Source of the DNA: Heliocybe sulcata
Lineage: Eukaryota; Basidiomycota; Agaricomycetes; Gloeophyllales; Gloeophyllaceae
DNA: 62,510 bases
Direction of reading: 5' to 3'
Assembly: GCA_004369045.1 (NCBI GenBank)
Contig: ML213513.1
Coordinates: 394,667 to 457,176 of the forward strand
Positions 1-12,493 of the stretch are shown here, in pieces. The notes beneath the pieces are model-generated. The model was not told the DNA's origin and ran no database searches. It saw only the letters and a program-made list of their open reading frames with translations. Position 1 is the stretch's first letter, and each line of letters begins with the position of its first letter. The translations under genes were made by a program, and so were the position numbers.

Positions 1-2915
1 TGGGCGGGAGCAACCGTGGAGCGCATGAAGGCACCATTATAAAGTTTTACAGGAATTTTTCCGTATTTTGTCTGTCCAACGGACAGTCTACACAGTCGAC
101 GTCGTGCACAAGGTCCGGGTGGCCTAATTAGGCGACAGCGCCTGGCACCGTCGGCGACCGACGTCAATGGGTAGTGGGTTATAAATATATAGTATGTCTA
201 CACTATAGTACTCTACAGCTAAGGGAACCCCTGCCCCGGTACCACCGCCGGTGTCAGCAGAGAGCGACTTTGAGCCTAGCTAGGCCCCAGGGACAGTTGC
301 AACGGTAAGCCTAATTAGGCTCATAGTCTGGGACGTCTAGGTGAAGGCTATCGGATATCCGTGAAACTATCCGTAAGCATCACAGATATCGAGCAACACG
401 GTCCGTCCACGAGGCCATGCCCCCCTTACCCTGATGTGAAGACACGCGCACTGATCCCAGAAGCCGGAGATACGCCTGCCACGGGCGCATATCCCGCTCT
501 AAAATCCGCGCTCCCGATGGCTAGCGCTGATCATTGCAGGACGCACGACGGGTTCTCCGAAGCTCGTGCGCAGTTGAGAGATCGACGATTGGGCGATACG
601 GCGCTCACCTTTCTCTTCTAACCTCCGCAGTCGTCGTAGGAGCTCTAAGGTGTTGATTATCCGGAGCTCGCGAAGGAAGGTGCTACCCTCTTGGTGCTGA
701 AGCTGATCAGGGTTGAGGGGACGGTGTACGATGCGGCCGAAAGATGAGAGCGAAATACTCACGACGAGGGTCAAGGCCACAGAGCCGGGAGCGTCGAAAT
801 CGCGCTTGGGAGCCAGAGACTTGGTGGCTCGTATGGAACACCACCGTCGCACTGTGCTACTGCGGATATGCGTCCGCTCGTTGCTCGGATGTGGTGAAAG
901 GACTGCCAGAAGCCAGCTCCTCTAGCGATTAAGGCGAGGAGTACAGCCTGGATTTGTGGACAAGAAGCAGCGACGATGCCAGAACACATCGGCTGTCCTT
1001 CGGCCCTCCGCTAGTCTTCAGAGATCGGCTTCCTGGTATCCACGCAGACTTCTCAACGAGAGGGACCCCGACCTACGTGGCGCCCTCGATGCGCTATAGC
1101 TCACGGGACTGCGTCGCAGGGAGCTACACACAGAGGTGCGGCTATAGCGACGTGGAGTGCAGATGATACACTCTCCCTCGACTGTTCGAAATGCTTTTAC
1201 GCAGATGAGCGCAGAGGTCAATTCACTTGCTGTCATATTCACGGAATATCATTGGATGTGGAGCCTAGTTCACAGTAGGAGGACGTATAGAATATCAGAC
1301 ATACCGACTTATGGGAGTGCATCGGCACACAGGACCGGACAAGTCTGAGAATCGCTGTACCCAAGCACGTAGGAAAGCGTCCGCCACGCGAGGGACTTGA
1401 GAAGATTATCGCCTCGTGCTAGATGTACGAGAGTATGCTTGATGCGAGGGAAAGAAACCGGCAGGCCTAGGCAACCCATCAAGGCAGTGAACGAGGATCC
1501 ATCACAAAGAAGAAAAGGCTCTCGGAATGCCGCCTACCAAGACCTCGGATCGGGAAACAAGGGAATAAGCTTCCGCAGTGAAAAGGACCGCTACTTTGGC
1601 ATAGGCTGTCTTCTCTTCGGGTGCGTGGCCAAAGCGTCTGGGAGGCCTTCCTACTAATGGAAGGGATGTTGGAAATGTCGAGATCTGCCCCGTCATCCGG
1701 ATATATCTAAAGTTCAGGGTACTGAAACGGCCCGCATAACAAATCAAAATGTCGGACAAACCTGTGCGGTATTAGAAAGCAAAGTAGGTGATGTTACCTG
1801 GATTGGAAACCTCGCTGCAGATCTGCGACGGCTGGGGCGGGACATACTCTATGGAGAGGATTTTCGCCTATACTGACTTGGATATGAACAATCAGCCCAT
1901 TCTGCTTGCTGAGATGCGGTGTAGAGAAGAGAAGGCAACAAGCGTACTTACCAGGTCGCCGGTGTGAGCCACGCAGAGTAATAAGGTTCCTGGGTTACCT
2001 CAATCTTGTGAGACATACGAACACATGTCGATGAAATGGCTGGAAACTCAAGCTGCCTGCGAAATACACAGGCCCCGATGCAAGGGATTTGCATCAATTG
2101 AGATGCTGAGGCCGCGAATATGATTGGCCGAACGTCAGCGTTGAGATGGGTCACAGCGATGAGAAAGGGTGCATGAGAATTCCCTTGGCCATCGTTCGGA
2201 CGCAGTCTGGGTCATGGGCCTGCCCTGTTTACAATTCTTCCGACTCTCGGAATGCATCCGCTTCGTGAGGGCACGAACAAGTCTGAGACTGAAAGGCATC
2301 TACGGGTAAACAAGCCCGAATAACAGGAAATGGGGCTCAAGCTCTAGACAGTGGATAGATCGAAGCTCACTTGAAGTCCTGCATTAACGAGTGCTTGACC
2401 CAACCAGCCGGGGCCGAACAACCCCGGCGTTCTTGGTAGTAGGCACGGACAGATACCCGGTGCGCAGGGTGGGGCCTATTACTGGTCAATATTTCATACT
2501 GGAAGTCACCTGGACCACCACACCTCCTCGTTGACCTCCACAGGAGCGAGAGCTTACAATATTCAATGGAGAGAAGTCCCGGCAATTCCCGTCCCCGTCC
2601 GAGCGCTTCTCCAGATATTCATGAAATGCCATCAAAGTACCTTTGTGCGACCCAGTTCATGTACACTGTTGCACGCGACAGTACTGGGTGGTTCCGATAA
2701 TTCTGAAGGATATCATCCAACGCGTAAAAACAGCTTGCCCTCAATCAATTACCAGCAATCTTTCCGTGGGACTGCGCCTGGCAAAGGCCGATCCGATCCT
2801 AATTCAGCATTTGACTCGAGAATTCAGAAACCACTAGTGGATGCGTCTTGGCTTTCCTCTCCGCGCGCGGTCCTTTAGCAGCAAACCTCAGATCCGGAGC
2901 CCCCGTCTCTTCGAT
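1..2915. other. Gene-free left flank with palindromes and a TATA-like run
   Basis: No open reading frame here resembles a family I know, and none shows a convincing exon structure. The first 330 bases are rich in short palindromes: 72-86, 149-163, 122-133 and 308-321. A TATA-rich run lies at 178-191. This could be the remnant of a mobile element end, but no coding part or terminal repeat pair could be tied to it. Confidence 0.4.
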
Positions 2916-5469
2916 ATGTCCACGGTCAACAAGACCGCGCACTCCTTTGACAAGACGCGGTTCGAGGCGCTGCTGAACCGGAGGTTCTGATTTCAGGCTC
3001 TTATTCGGCGAGGCGTGCACTGAAGGATGGTTTGGAAACAGGTTCTTCTACGCGCCCGCTTTCGAGATCTACGGGGGTGCGTCTACCGTATCACTTATAT
3101 TATGCCTGTGGTTCTGACTTGCCCGCCAGGCGTGGCTGGGCTGTATGATTACGGCCCCCCCGGGTCCGCCCTCCAGGCGAATATCATCGCGGAATGGCGG
3201 AAACACTTTATCGTGGAAGAGCACATGCTCGAACTGGACACGACCATCATGACCCCTGCACCCGTGTTCGAGACATCGGGCCACGTCGCCCGGTTCGCCG
3301 ACTGGATGGTCAAGGACACGAAAACCGGGGACGTGCTGCGCGCGGATCACTTGGTGAAGAACGTCCTGGAGGCTAGACTCGCCAGCGACAAGGAGGCGCG
3401 CGGTCTAGCCGCCCAACCACCCAAGGAAGACGAGAAAGACAAGAAGAAGAAGAAGAAAAACGTCAAGGCAGCTCCACTTCAGTTAGCGGATGAAATTGTT
3501 GAGAAGTATGAACGCATCCTCGCCAAGGTTAGGTCACTCCATACGTGCTGGTTCGCATAGTTGACAGGCTGATGTAGCTAGACGACTACACCGGTCCAGA
3601 ACTCGGAGACTTATGCCGGAAACACGCTCTCAAAAACCCTGACACAGGCAATGAAGTCACCGAGCCCGTTCAATTCAACCTAATGTTCGCCAGCAGCATC
3701 GGCCCGACAGGTCAACACCCCGGGTAAGCCACGCCCCCTCACACACGCCGGTCTCTTTCTCATGTGACCTCGCCTAGCTTCCTCCGCCCAGAGACAGCCC
3801 AAGGCCACTTCCTCAACTTTTCCCGGCTGCTAGAGTACAACAACGGCCGCGTGCCCTTTGCGTCCGCCCAAATCGGTCGATCGTTCCGGAACGAAATCTC
3901 ACCCCGCGCCGGGCTCTTGCGCGTGCGCGAGTTCACCATGGCCGAGATCGAGCACTTCGTCGACCCCGCGGACAAATCGCACGCGCACTTCAACGACGTC
4001 CGTCATGTGGTGCTCTCCCTCCTCGACCGCCACACGCAGTCCGCAGGCCGAACAGAGGTCCGGAAGATGAGCGTCGGGGAGGCGGTGGACACGGGCGTCG
4101 TGGCCAACCAGACGCTCGGCTACTTTCTCGCGCGGATATACATGTTCTTGCTCAAGATCGGGATCAATCCCGAGCGGCTGCGGTTCCGACAGCATATGGC
4201 CAATGAGATGGCGCACTACGCGACGGACTGCTGGGACGCCGAGATTCAGAATTCGTACGGCTGGACGGAGTGCGTCGGCTGTGCGGACCGCGCTGCGTAT
4301 GACTTGTCCGTGCACAGTGCCAAGACGGGCCACCCGCTTGTCGTGCGGCAGGCGCTGAAGGAGCCGATTGTGGTTGAGAAGGAGGTGCCTGAGTTTAACA
4401 AGAAAAATTTGGGGAAGAAGTTCCTCAAGGACGCTGCTGTCGTCCAGCAGATCATTGGCGATATGGATGAAACGCAGCTGCTGGCTGTAAAGGCGCAGTT
4501 ATCGCAGGGGTGGGTCTCTCTCCATTACGTCTTGGTAGAACTCAACTCAAGGCATTCTCCGGACTCGTCATAGCTCGGCCACAATTGCGTCCTCGGAGTC
4601 GGAGCAGAGGACGTTTGAACTCACGCCGGACCTTCTGACCATTGAGCGCAAGACGCTAAAGCAGTCCGGTAAGTCATGTGTCCCCGCGAAACGTCCCACG
4701 TCGCCTAATTTTGCCCCCAGTCCGCGAGTTCGTGCCGAATGTGATTGAGCCGTCGTTTGGTCTGGGCCGTATCCTGTATGCGCTGCTCGAGCATAGCTTC
4801 TGGTGCCGAGAACAGGATGTTGAGCGTGGGGTGTGTTTTTCGTGGTCGTTTGTTTCTTCGTGATGTGATGTCATTAACTGGGGCTCTAGGTCCTGTCTTT
4901 GCCGCCGCTCGTGGCGCCGACCAAGGTGTTGATCGTGCCGTTGAGTGCGAAAGAGGAATTCGACCCCTTGGTCGCGGAAGTCTGTACGTCAGATTATTCG
5001 AGATTCACCGGTGTCCAGACCGCGTTTGACTTTGTATTGGCCGACAGCGACGAAGCTGCGCAGGGCCGGGGTGTTTTCGAGGGTGGACGATTCGAATACG
5101 TCGATTGGGAAGCGGTACTCGCGGAACGACGAGCTGGGCACGCCGTTTGGGGTGACGCTCGATTTTGCTTGTGAGTGGCTGGTCGGGTGGGCTGATCCGG
5201 GGTGGCTGTTCTGATGCCGGTGTCTTCCTCATAGCGGTGGCGAATCGGACGATGACGCTTCGGTGAGTACCCTCCCTACCTTGCCAGGAAACGTTCTAGG
5301 CGGCTGGCTGATGGCGTTGTTGGGCAGGGAACGCGATACGCTCACGCAACTGATTGGGGATATCGACGAGGTGATCAAGGTGGTCATTGAGCTGGTGGAG
5401 GGGAGTATTACCTGGGCGGATGCGTGCCAACGGCTGCCTGCGTACGATGGCGTGCAGGCGATTGATTGA
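2916..5469 (+). CDS. GRS1: Glycyl-tRNA synthetase, eukaryotic class II type
   Basis: It charges tRNA-Gly with glycine for cytosolic and probably mitochondrial translation. My model has ten exons: 2916-2983, 3042-3076, 3130-3527, 3578-3723, 3778-4509, 4574-4668, 4721-4830, 4890-4983, 5048-5170, 5235-5272, with a last exon 5327-5469. The protein begins [17 protein letters not shown] and shows GLYDYGPPG, the class II motif 2 stretch [14 protein letters not shown], the motif 3 stretch [15 protein letters not shown], and a C-terminal anticodon-binding domain (VLIVPLS, GVTLDF) ending near [10 protein letters not shown] lysine-rich insert ([13 protein letters not shown], about 3430-3465) lies between the catalytic blocks, as in other fungal enzymes. 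Splicing restores an uninterrupted frame throughout, so I read it as intact. The start is the first ATG that gives the conserved N-terminus. The nearest upstream gene is outside the window. Confidence 0.95.
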
Positions 5470-6907
5470 ATGCGAGCTGCCTATCATGCGAGATGCCGGG
5501 ATGGGTGTACGGCAGATGATGTATTAAGTGCGATAGGAAGGGTATCTAATCTTACAATCGGGAAGGTGCCTCCTGGGAGGAGATGATGAAACCCGGAGAT
5601 GCAATACCGATCTTACCGGGTCCGAATTGTGTTGGCTTGCGCGGCCCTGCATTGGAGGTGAGAAGGGGGGCAGGTTGTGTGAAGGAACCCCAGGCGCGAG
5701 TTGTTGGCAGTACTTCCCGACGCGACCGAGTATTGTCCAGCATCCTGCGAGATGAAAGGCACGTGCCTGTACAGCAAGCTGAAAGCGGAATGGCATAGCA
5801 ACCTCGTGCATGCCGTACTCACTATTGGGCCCGGCCTGTATTGAACGACTTTGGGCGTCATATGATGATGGGTGCGACACGCGTTGGGACGGAGGGAAGG
5901 GAAGGGCCGAGTGGCTGGCGGTGGGGAAATTATGCTTGCTGTGCGCCACTCGTGGTGGTTGCTGTATTGGGCTTCTGGGGCGAAGAGCGTCCTGAAAGAG
6001 AGAGCAGAACGTGCCCGGGCTGCTGGCTCTCAGGCTCCGGGTCAAGTGCGCTCGTCATATGAGCTGCTTGGTTAGAGGTCAAGTACGTTTACAAGATAGC
6101 CTTCAGGAGGGATGATGTCAGGCTGTTGAGTGGATTCGCTGCGTGAAAGGGGGTGTTGAGAGGCAGGGCAGCCGGACATTATAAAGATACCGGCGTTCCA
6201 GACTGGGCCCGCAGTCTCGGGAGAACCCGATTGGACGGAGACACGCTGGCTGCGAATCGCGATGGACTGGTCAATTCCATGGCTGAAGACGCTCAGATCC
6301 TCGGACTGCGAGTCTTTCGCTAGATGACGTCTACTGCGAGGATATCTTTGGGACCAGTATTATTAGTGGGCGCGGTCACTAGACCTGAATACTTTGTCGA
6401 GCCGAGTATGCCGCTCAGATGACCAGGTTCCCAAGGGCTGGTGAAAGGCGTTTGCTGCTGCGAGGAATGTGCCCGGAGGGCTGGTACGTAACCTTCGCAG
6501 ACGATCCTGGGCGAGACAGATGAGGAAGACCACGCCCTGCGGGAGGTATCCCAAAGGAGGTATTCACGTTAGACAGTATCCACTGGCCAGGGCGCCTCAA
6601 GGCGGATAGAGTCGAGTAATTAGAGTAGTTGAATGGCAGTGGGTGGCAATATCAAAATCAGCCTTATCAAACGCGGGACCCAACCCGGCTTTACCGCTAC
6701 TCATCTGGCTTCCATGCGCACCTGCATGACGAAAACTTCGACGTGAGATTGCCTCCGTCCAGCGTCTCTCTTCCGCTATAAAGCCAGCCGCCTGTGCCCT
6801 GGCTACTTTCGCTTTATCCCAACGCCACTGGGTCTCGCTGTCCTTTCGTTTCTTCCTCAGCCCTTCCGCGCACCCTTCGTCTTTATAACCCCCTTTGTCT
6901 TTATAAC
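5470..6907. other. Intergenic stretch, nothing recognised
   Basis: Several open frames of 60-170 codons occur on both strands, but none has recognisable similarity or a plausible exon series. The right end is the probable promoter of the small gene starting at 6908. Confidence 0.4.
6777..6783 (+). promoter_or_regulatory. TATA box
   Basis: The sequence TATAAAG lies about 130 bases before the ATG at 6908 and is followed by a pyrimidine-rich leader, as expected of a fungal core promoter. This supports the small downstream frame being a real gene. Confidence 0.4.
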
Positions 6908-7395
6908 ATGGCTACTCGCGTCGACGCAAAGTCCTCCGGCAAGGGCATCCCCGCAGAGCAGCTCATCGCCCTCCCGAGTCTGTCGTGTGCGCTCTCCTCG
7001 CTCCCCCAGGCGAAAAGCATGGACAGCGTGCACCTCCACCATCCATCGATGTCTGCTCAACGCGCCGCCGAGAGTGAGGCCAAGGTCCGTGCTTCTTCCA
7101 TCCTCGCTCGGAGCAATCTCTCATTTCGGGTATTGCAGCTCAAAAAAGCACTCTCCAAGACCGCTGCAGCCCCATCTCAAAATACCATGCCCAAGTCCGG
7201 CTACGCACTTTCCGTATGTAGCCGAGGATACCCCATTGCAACTCGCCGTGCTGATCCTTTTCATGCCCCCAGCATTCGCCAGACCGCGACCAAGGTTTAA
7301 TGATGCGGAAACCGGTGCGTTTTGAGTCATCTCTGCTGGCACGTTCATCAGCTCATATCTCCGCCCCGCAGCTACGATCAAATCTGCAAGTCTGA
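6908..7395 (+). CDS. Small protein of unknown function
   Basis: I do not recognise the family. The frame begins MATRVDAKSSGKGIP and is serine- and alanine-rich, without a signal peptide or membrane helix. Read straight through it ends at 7300. A three-exon model (6908-7213, 7273-7314, 7372-7395) uses good GTATGT and GTGCGT donors and introns of 59 and 57 nt, and ends HSPDRDQGLMMRKPLRSNLQV after a predicted length of about 124 residues. I prefer the spliced model because intron sizes and donors match those of neighbouring genes. A TATA box 130 bases upstream and a pyrimidine-rich leader argue for expression. It could still be a chance frame. Confidence 0.35.
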
Positions 7396-9450
7396 TCATT
7401 CACGAGCGCCTGGCACGGTTTCCGTTTCCCCTTTTCGGCTTCCCCTGCATATAGATCTTCATCATGCTTGCTTGCTTCATCACTGCACGCTCCTTACTTT
7501 GTGTTGGGACTATTGGAGACCATGGCCGGCGCGCCGGTGGTCTGAACCCAAAATGTATTTCTCCTCTTCAAGCTTCATTCATACATAGACTTCATGGCTC
7601 TCCTCTCCTACTCTATCGTCTTGCTCTCCTCTCCCGCATCATATCATCTACTACTACTGCACCTGCATTGTTATCGTCATCCGCGCGCACATTATTATTC
7701 TGTCGATACAGCGCCTTCTATAGACTGACTCGTAATACACATCTGCATGCTCGAGATCCATGCGTGCACCCCGGAAGTTTGTGCATTTCTGAGGGGTCTA
7801 GGCTATGTAAGGATGCATGCTATTTTGGGCGTGCCTTCTCTGTTGGCCCTTTGCTTTCCTCGCGTCAAGTCAAAGCCAGGCCGCGGCATCCTGCAGGTAT
7901 CGTCCGGAACCGCTCTCAGGGCTCCACGGCAGACTGCAAAATTTGTGGCCCTGCATATTCCATAATCGTCGGCGTCTGCAATCATGGCTGAGGCTTGTAT
8001 GTCGTGCTCTGCCGTCACCCAGTACAGATAGGCGAAGAACGACTCCTGGCCATGCCGAAACCTGTGTACCTCCTTCCGTCTGAACACCTTCCTCTTCAAG
8101 TACCGTGATATAAGCGTACGCGGGATCCGCGCTGCCCACAATGCCCAATCTGCCCCCGGGTACGTATCTTGAGATGTTCCAACTTCTCCCATCCCTTAGC
8201 CGTGAATCAAGCTTAAGTTCAAGGTTGGGCAGATGACGGGAGGTGGACTCGGACACGTAAATGGGAGTGAGGTCTTGGGGTTTTTGCTTATCGTTACGTT
8301 GTGGATGCCTGGTAATGGTGAGCGACGATTGATATATGTGGGCGGGGGGTGAGGCGATAACGGAGCTCAAGCTTGTTAACGTTGATACTCGGCGGATATG
8401 GGATCTCGTTATTGGGAGCGTAAAGTCCGTTTGCGGGTTTGGATGGGTTGGGGTTCGTGAATCATCTCCGCGAAGCAGGTGTCTTTGGGCATGCGAGCGT
8501 GTTGAACGTCCTTTGTCCAAGCAAGGTGAGACGGAGCTTATTGCGATGGCACGATACTTGACTTTGAGTTCATATATGGCTCATTTGATTGTCGTACGTA
8601 TTCAATTTGATAGCTGTCATGCCCCTATCGTTAATTCATCGTCATCCCGGATCCTGGTATTTGGCTTAGAGTACTTCATTATCGCCTCCGCAGCGAGGTA
8701 TGCCTTCATTACACTACATCTCTCCTGACGAGATTATTATAAAGGATCCGGTGAACTCTTTTGGTGTTTCGTGGACCCTGCCTGTACCTGCGTGCGAGAG
8801 ACAATCTATTGCAGCTATTCAACATTTCATACCTTTTTGGTCAACTTTTGCTTCTGTGTGAGACGTAAAGCTTTCCGTTTTCAGGCTGGATGCGTGTCGG
8901 CGGTGCCACAGGAGTATTATCGTGACGCGCCTACTAGTCACGTGCTCGACCTGCGTCTTCATTTACAAAGTACCGTACGCCTATCTCTTATGTGAGGTTA
9001 ATTCATCCCAAATCATGGTATCTGGCTTAGATTACAGTAAATATCATGCCGCTGTTGCATCCGCAGTATTGAAGTATGCCCTAACCTCTCCTTGACACTA
9101 TACATACTGTGACGCGCCCGATCACGTGCTTGGCCTGCCTCATCACGCGCTCGGGTCCACTTCTCCCGCCTCCCGCGGAGCGGCACGATACACTTGCCCG
9201 TTCCTTCTTGACCGCCGAGTCCTCTCATACTTTATCCGTCGGCGCGTTCATGTAGGAACGCACAACGCCTGCGAGGAATTGCATGTCGACGGCCTAGAAA
9301 CTGCAGCCCGGCTTGCCCCGACAGCGTCCAGACCGGCAGGCATTTGCATCCGTTACGTTCGTCTCCTTCCCAAGAAAGGGTTCTTTCATTGCAGCGAGAC
9401 ATATAAGGGGTGGAAACGCGGACAAGGCACCGGTAGAGATATTGCCAACT
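7396..9450. other. Intergenic stretch with a diverged internal duplication
   Basis: No confident gene. A 216-codon frame on the minus strand (7870-8520) has no recognisable domain and low-complexity composition, and I do not annotate it. The right part holds two diverged copies of one block (8631-8729 and 8998-9095) followed by related GTGACGCGCC..CACGTGCT segments (8922-8954 and 9109-9138). Confidence 0.35.
8631..9138. repeat. Diverged direct duplication, about 100 bp per copy
   Basis: Copy A (8631-8729) and copy B (8998-9095) share TTAATTCATC, GGATC/AATCATGGTAT-like, TGGCTTAGA, CATCCGCAG/CCTCCGCAG, GTATGCC and CTCTCCTTGAC/TCTCCTGAC in the same order and spacing. Each is followed by a GTGACGCGCC..TCACGTGCT segment, at 8922-8954 and 9109-9138. 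The copies lie upstream of the F-box gene. Confidence 0.5.
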
Positions 9451-10992
9451 ATGCCTTGCGACACCTTGGAACGGCTCGTCGACGACGTTCTTATCGAGAT
9501 TCTGTGTGGGTTGCCGGTTAGAGATATATTGGCTGTTCGGCAGGTGAGTGTGGCTGGCTTGGGATGAGAGAGGCTGGTTGCTGATGTGTGTGTTTGTGTG
9601 GTGCAAGACGTCCAAACGCCTCTCGTGGGCGACGCGGACGCGGAATGTTTGGCACCACAAGTTCTGTGCGGAGGTCTTGGGCCGGGGACCGTCCCTGTCC
9701 GCGGACGGGGCGAGGTTCCTGTCCGTCTCGTCGTCGGACCTCGAGTGGCGGACCCGCCGCGCGGTGCGCTTGCACAAGAGGTGGACCGCGATGGACTCTG
9801 TGAAGGCGTGCACGTTCCAGGCGCCCGCGAAGCATGGCGCGCTGAGGCAGGTCATGCTGTTTCCGGAGGCGTGGCGGATTGTGACGGTTCATGAGGAGGG
9901 TGTGGTGTTCTGGAGGATGGTGGATGGGGTGGAGGCGGGGTTGGGGGTGATGCCGCAAGGAGAGTATGTGGCGCCTGCGGGGGGTGCGCCAAGGCTTGTG
10001 AGGGATGGTGCTGGGTCTGATGTGGTGGCGTTGGGTTCATTAACTGGGTGAGGCATAGAGACCTGGCAAGCGGAATTATGTTGTTCTAACACTGTTGCAG
10101 GAACCACATGCCGGTTACTATCTTCTCTGTTGGGAAGGATACCGGTTTCGTTGAACGCAGCGCCGTTTCCTCTTTACCAGGCCTTCTGGTCGGAATGTGG
10201 CATCACCTACTATTCTACGAGACTAGTTCACCTGATGACCTCGAGGCTGTCAGCGGCATCGAGATCCGGGATTGGCGTCGTGCTGAAAGCGGGACCGTAT
10301 TGTGTCCAAAGTTCCATCCGTCTGTGAGTGGTGTTATTAAACTGTATACTGAATCGAGAGTCTAAAGCTTGCGTTAGTGCGGTGATTTCCTTGATCTTCG
10401 CGTATTCTCAGGCCACCTGTTGATAGTGTGGGACGCCGCCATTGCAGTGTTCCCGATGCCTGAAGTTCCGGTTGAAGGTCGGGCGATAGCGGAGCCGGTC
10501 AAGATCTTCCTGTTTGCGGAAAGAGTGGCAAGGCCGATGGCGTTTACGACGTGCAACTCGGATTATGGCAACGCGCCCTTCGCACAGGCATTGACTATCA
10601 TCGCGCGCCCCAAATTCCGCCCGTATGGGCTCGTGCACAGCGTCCTGCGCCCTCTCCCCTCCTCCTCCTCCGACGCCTCCGACTTATCCGACTTCCCCTT
10701 CAGCCTCACCCGCATCCCGAACCGCACCGAGCGGTTCTGCAGCGCGCTCTCGTGCGGGTCGAGCGGGCGCGGGATCTGGATCGACGCGAACGCGGTGCTG
10801 CGGTGCAGCCCTGCGCCGATGATGCTGCCGTCGTCGGATATACAGTATACGGTTGATTTTGTGCCGAACCCGGTGTGGAGGCTTGAGAGGCGGCTGGATC
10901 CGGAGACGGCGTGTATGGATTTTGATGAGGGGATGGGGGTGGTCGTTGTTGGGACTGAAGGGGGGGAGATTTCTGTTATTGACCTTGCTTGA
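9451..10992 (+). CDS. F-box protein
   Basis: A likely substrate-recognition subunit of an SCF ubiquitin ligase. The model has four exons: 9451-9543, 9608-10047, 10101-10323 and 10378-10992. Splicing gives an N-terminal F-box around residues 5-40 (LERLVDDVLIEILCGLPVRD, then QTSKRLSWATR), which would bind Skp1. The rest, some 420 residues, has no motif I recognise, but its short beta-rich segments (GHLLIVWDA, GVVVVGTEGGEISVIDL) resemble the degenerate propeller-like C-termini of many basidiomycete F-box proteins. The end matches this pattern, and the frame is intact across all three introns (GTGAGT or GTGAGG donors). A serine-rich patch lies near 10655-10690. The substrate is unknown. Confidence 0.8.
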
Positions 10993-11472
10993 GCGGTTGG
11001 GGATGGTATCATGAGGTTGGGCGGGCTTTGTGAGGCTCTGTGCCTGGTTATAGAGTTGCTATAGAGTATTGTTTTTGTACTTAATGTACCGTGTAGTTGG
11101 CCAAATAGAAGCTAGATGTACGAGTGCTTTCTGCAACCGGAGTCAAAGTCATTCGTAGAGTATGCTTTTATACTAGGCGACTTTCGTAGCAGAAAAGAAA
11201 CTTCGCGAGGAGGGCGGTGAGGTTTCGAAGCAGGGCTCGTCAAACGGAGAACCATACTCTATGACAATTATCATATTAGGAAGGTATATATCCATGTGGA
11301 GTCATGCATCATGAACGGGATCGACAAATGCCGTGCACTTCTACACTCCGTAGCCACAAATGACAACAGATACTGAATGTAGATTTTTGATAGACTAGTA
11401 CAAGCAGCTGTTAGGCCATAGATTACAAGCCCATGAGGAGGCTACTTTTCCTCGGGCTTTATATACTACTTG
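10993..11472. other. Intergenic stretch up to the assembly gap
   Basis: This is the 3' flank of the F-box gene. It is AT-rich towards the gap and has no recognisable gene. Confidence 0.4.
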
Positions 11473-12122
11473 NNNNNNNNNNNNNNNNNNNNNNNNNNNN
11501 NNNNNNNNNNNNNNNNNNNNNNNNNNNNNNNNNNNNNNNNNNNNNNNNNNNNNNNNNNNNNNNNNNNNNNNNNNNNNNNNNNNNNNNNNNNNNNNNNNNN
11601 NNNNNNNNNNNNNNNNNNNNNNNNNNNNNNNNNNNNNNNNNNNNNNNNNNNNNNNNNNNNNNNNNNNNNNNNNNNNNNNNNNNNNNNNNNNNNNNNNNNN
11701 NNNNNNNNNNNNNNNNNNNNNNNNNNNNNNNNNNNNNNNNNNNNNNNNNNNNNNNNNNNNNNNNNNNNNNNNNNNNNNNNNNNNNNNNNNNNNNNNNNNN
11801 NNNNNNNNNNNNNNNNNNNNNNNNNNNNNNNNNNNNNNNNNNNNNNNNNNNNNNNNNNNNNNNNNNNNNNNNNNNNNNNNNNNNNNNNNNNNNNNNNNNN
11901 NNNNNNNNNNNNNNNNNNNNNNNNNNNNNNNNNNNNNNNNNNNNNNNNNNNNNNNNNNNNNNNNNNNNNNNNNNNNNNNNNNNNNNNNNNNNNNNNNNNN
12001 NNNNNNNNNNNNNNNNNNNNNNNNNNNNNNNNNNNNNNNNNNNNNNNNNNNNNNNNNNNNNNNNNNNNNNNNNNNNNNNNNNNNNNNNNNNNNNNNNNNN
12101 NNNNNNNNNNNNNNNNNNNNNN
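11473..12122. other. Assembly gap, 650 N
   Basis: An unbroken run of 650 undetermined bases. Both flanks are AT-rich and no frame crosses them, so a repeat or mobile element may lie in the gap, but nothing can be read. Confidence 1.
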
Positions 12123-12493
12123 AAATATAATACTGGAATATTCCACAATATTCCTGATCTGGGCTAAACAAAATCCATAACCAATTATCGGGATATTGTT
12201 GAGCAATTTCCAACACTGAACAGTATCATTGGGCTATCTGAAGGATTCAAAGTATAATGCAATGGCTCGCTCGTCCGCGTCAGCTGCTACTTACCCGCAG
12301 ATAAAGCTGAATAGCTCTGTCAAGTGCAAGAGGCGGAGGTGTCAGCCGTCGGCAAACCCCGACGGTGAGAATCCCGACGTAGGTTCCCGTACCGCCCTCC
12401 CTGCACTCTTCTAAAGCCCTAATGCACGACTGCAACACGTTCCCTTAAAGAGTCCTACCATCTACCGGCATTCTCAGCTTATTGAATTGTATA
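12123..12493. other. Intergenic stretch right of the gap
   Basis: AT-rich sequence next to the gap, then the likely 5' leader of the NYN-domain gene. No gene recognised. Confidence 0.4.

Noticed and set aside
3899-4333. 144-codon minus-strand frame in the glycyl-tRNA synthetase
   Set aside because: Antisense shadow of the conserved catalytic exon in GC-rich coding sequence.
7870-8520. 216-codon minus-strand open frame
   Set aside because: No domain or motif, arginine/serine-rich low-information composition, no intron pattern, and it overlaps intergenic DNA.
11395-12216. Long open frames on both strands across the gap
   Set aside because: They exist only because N was translated; no real sequence supports them.
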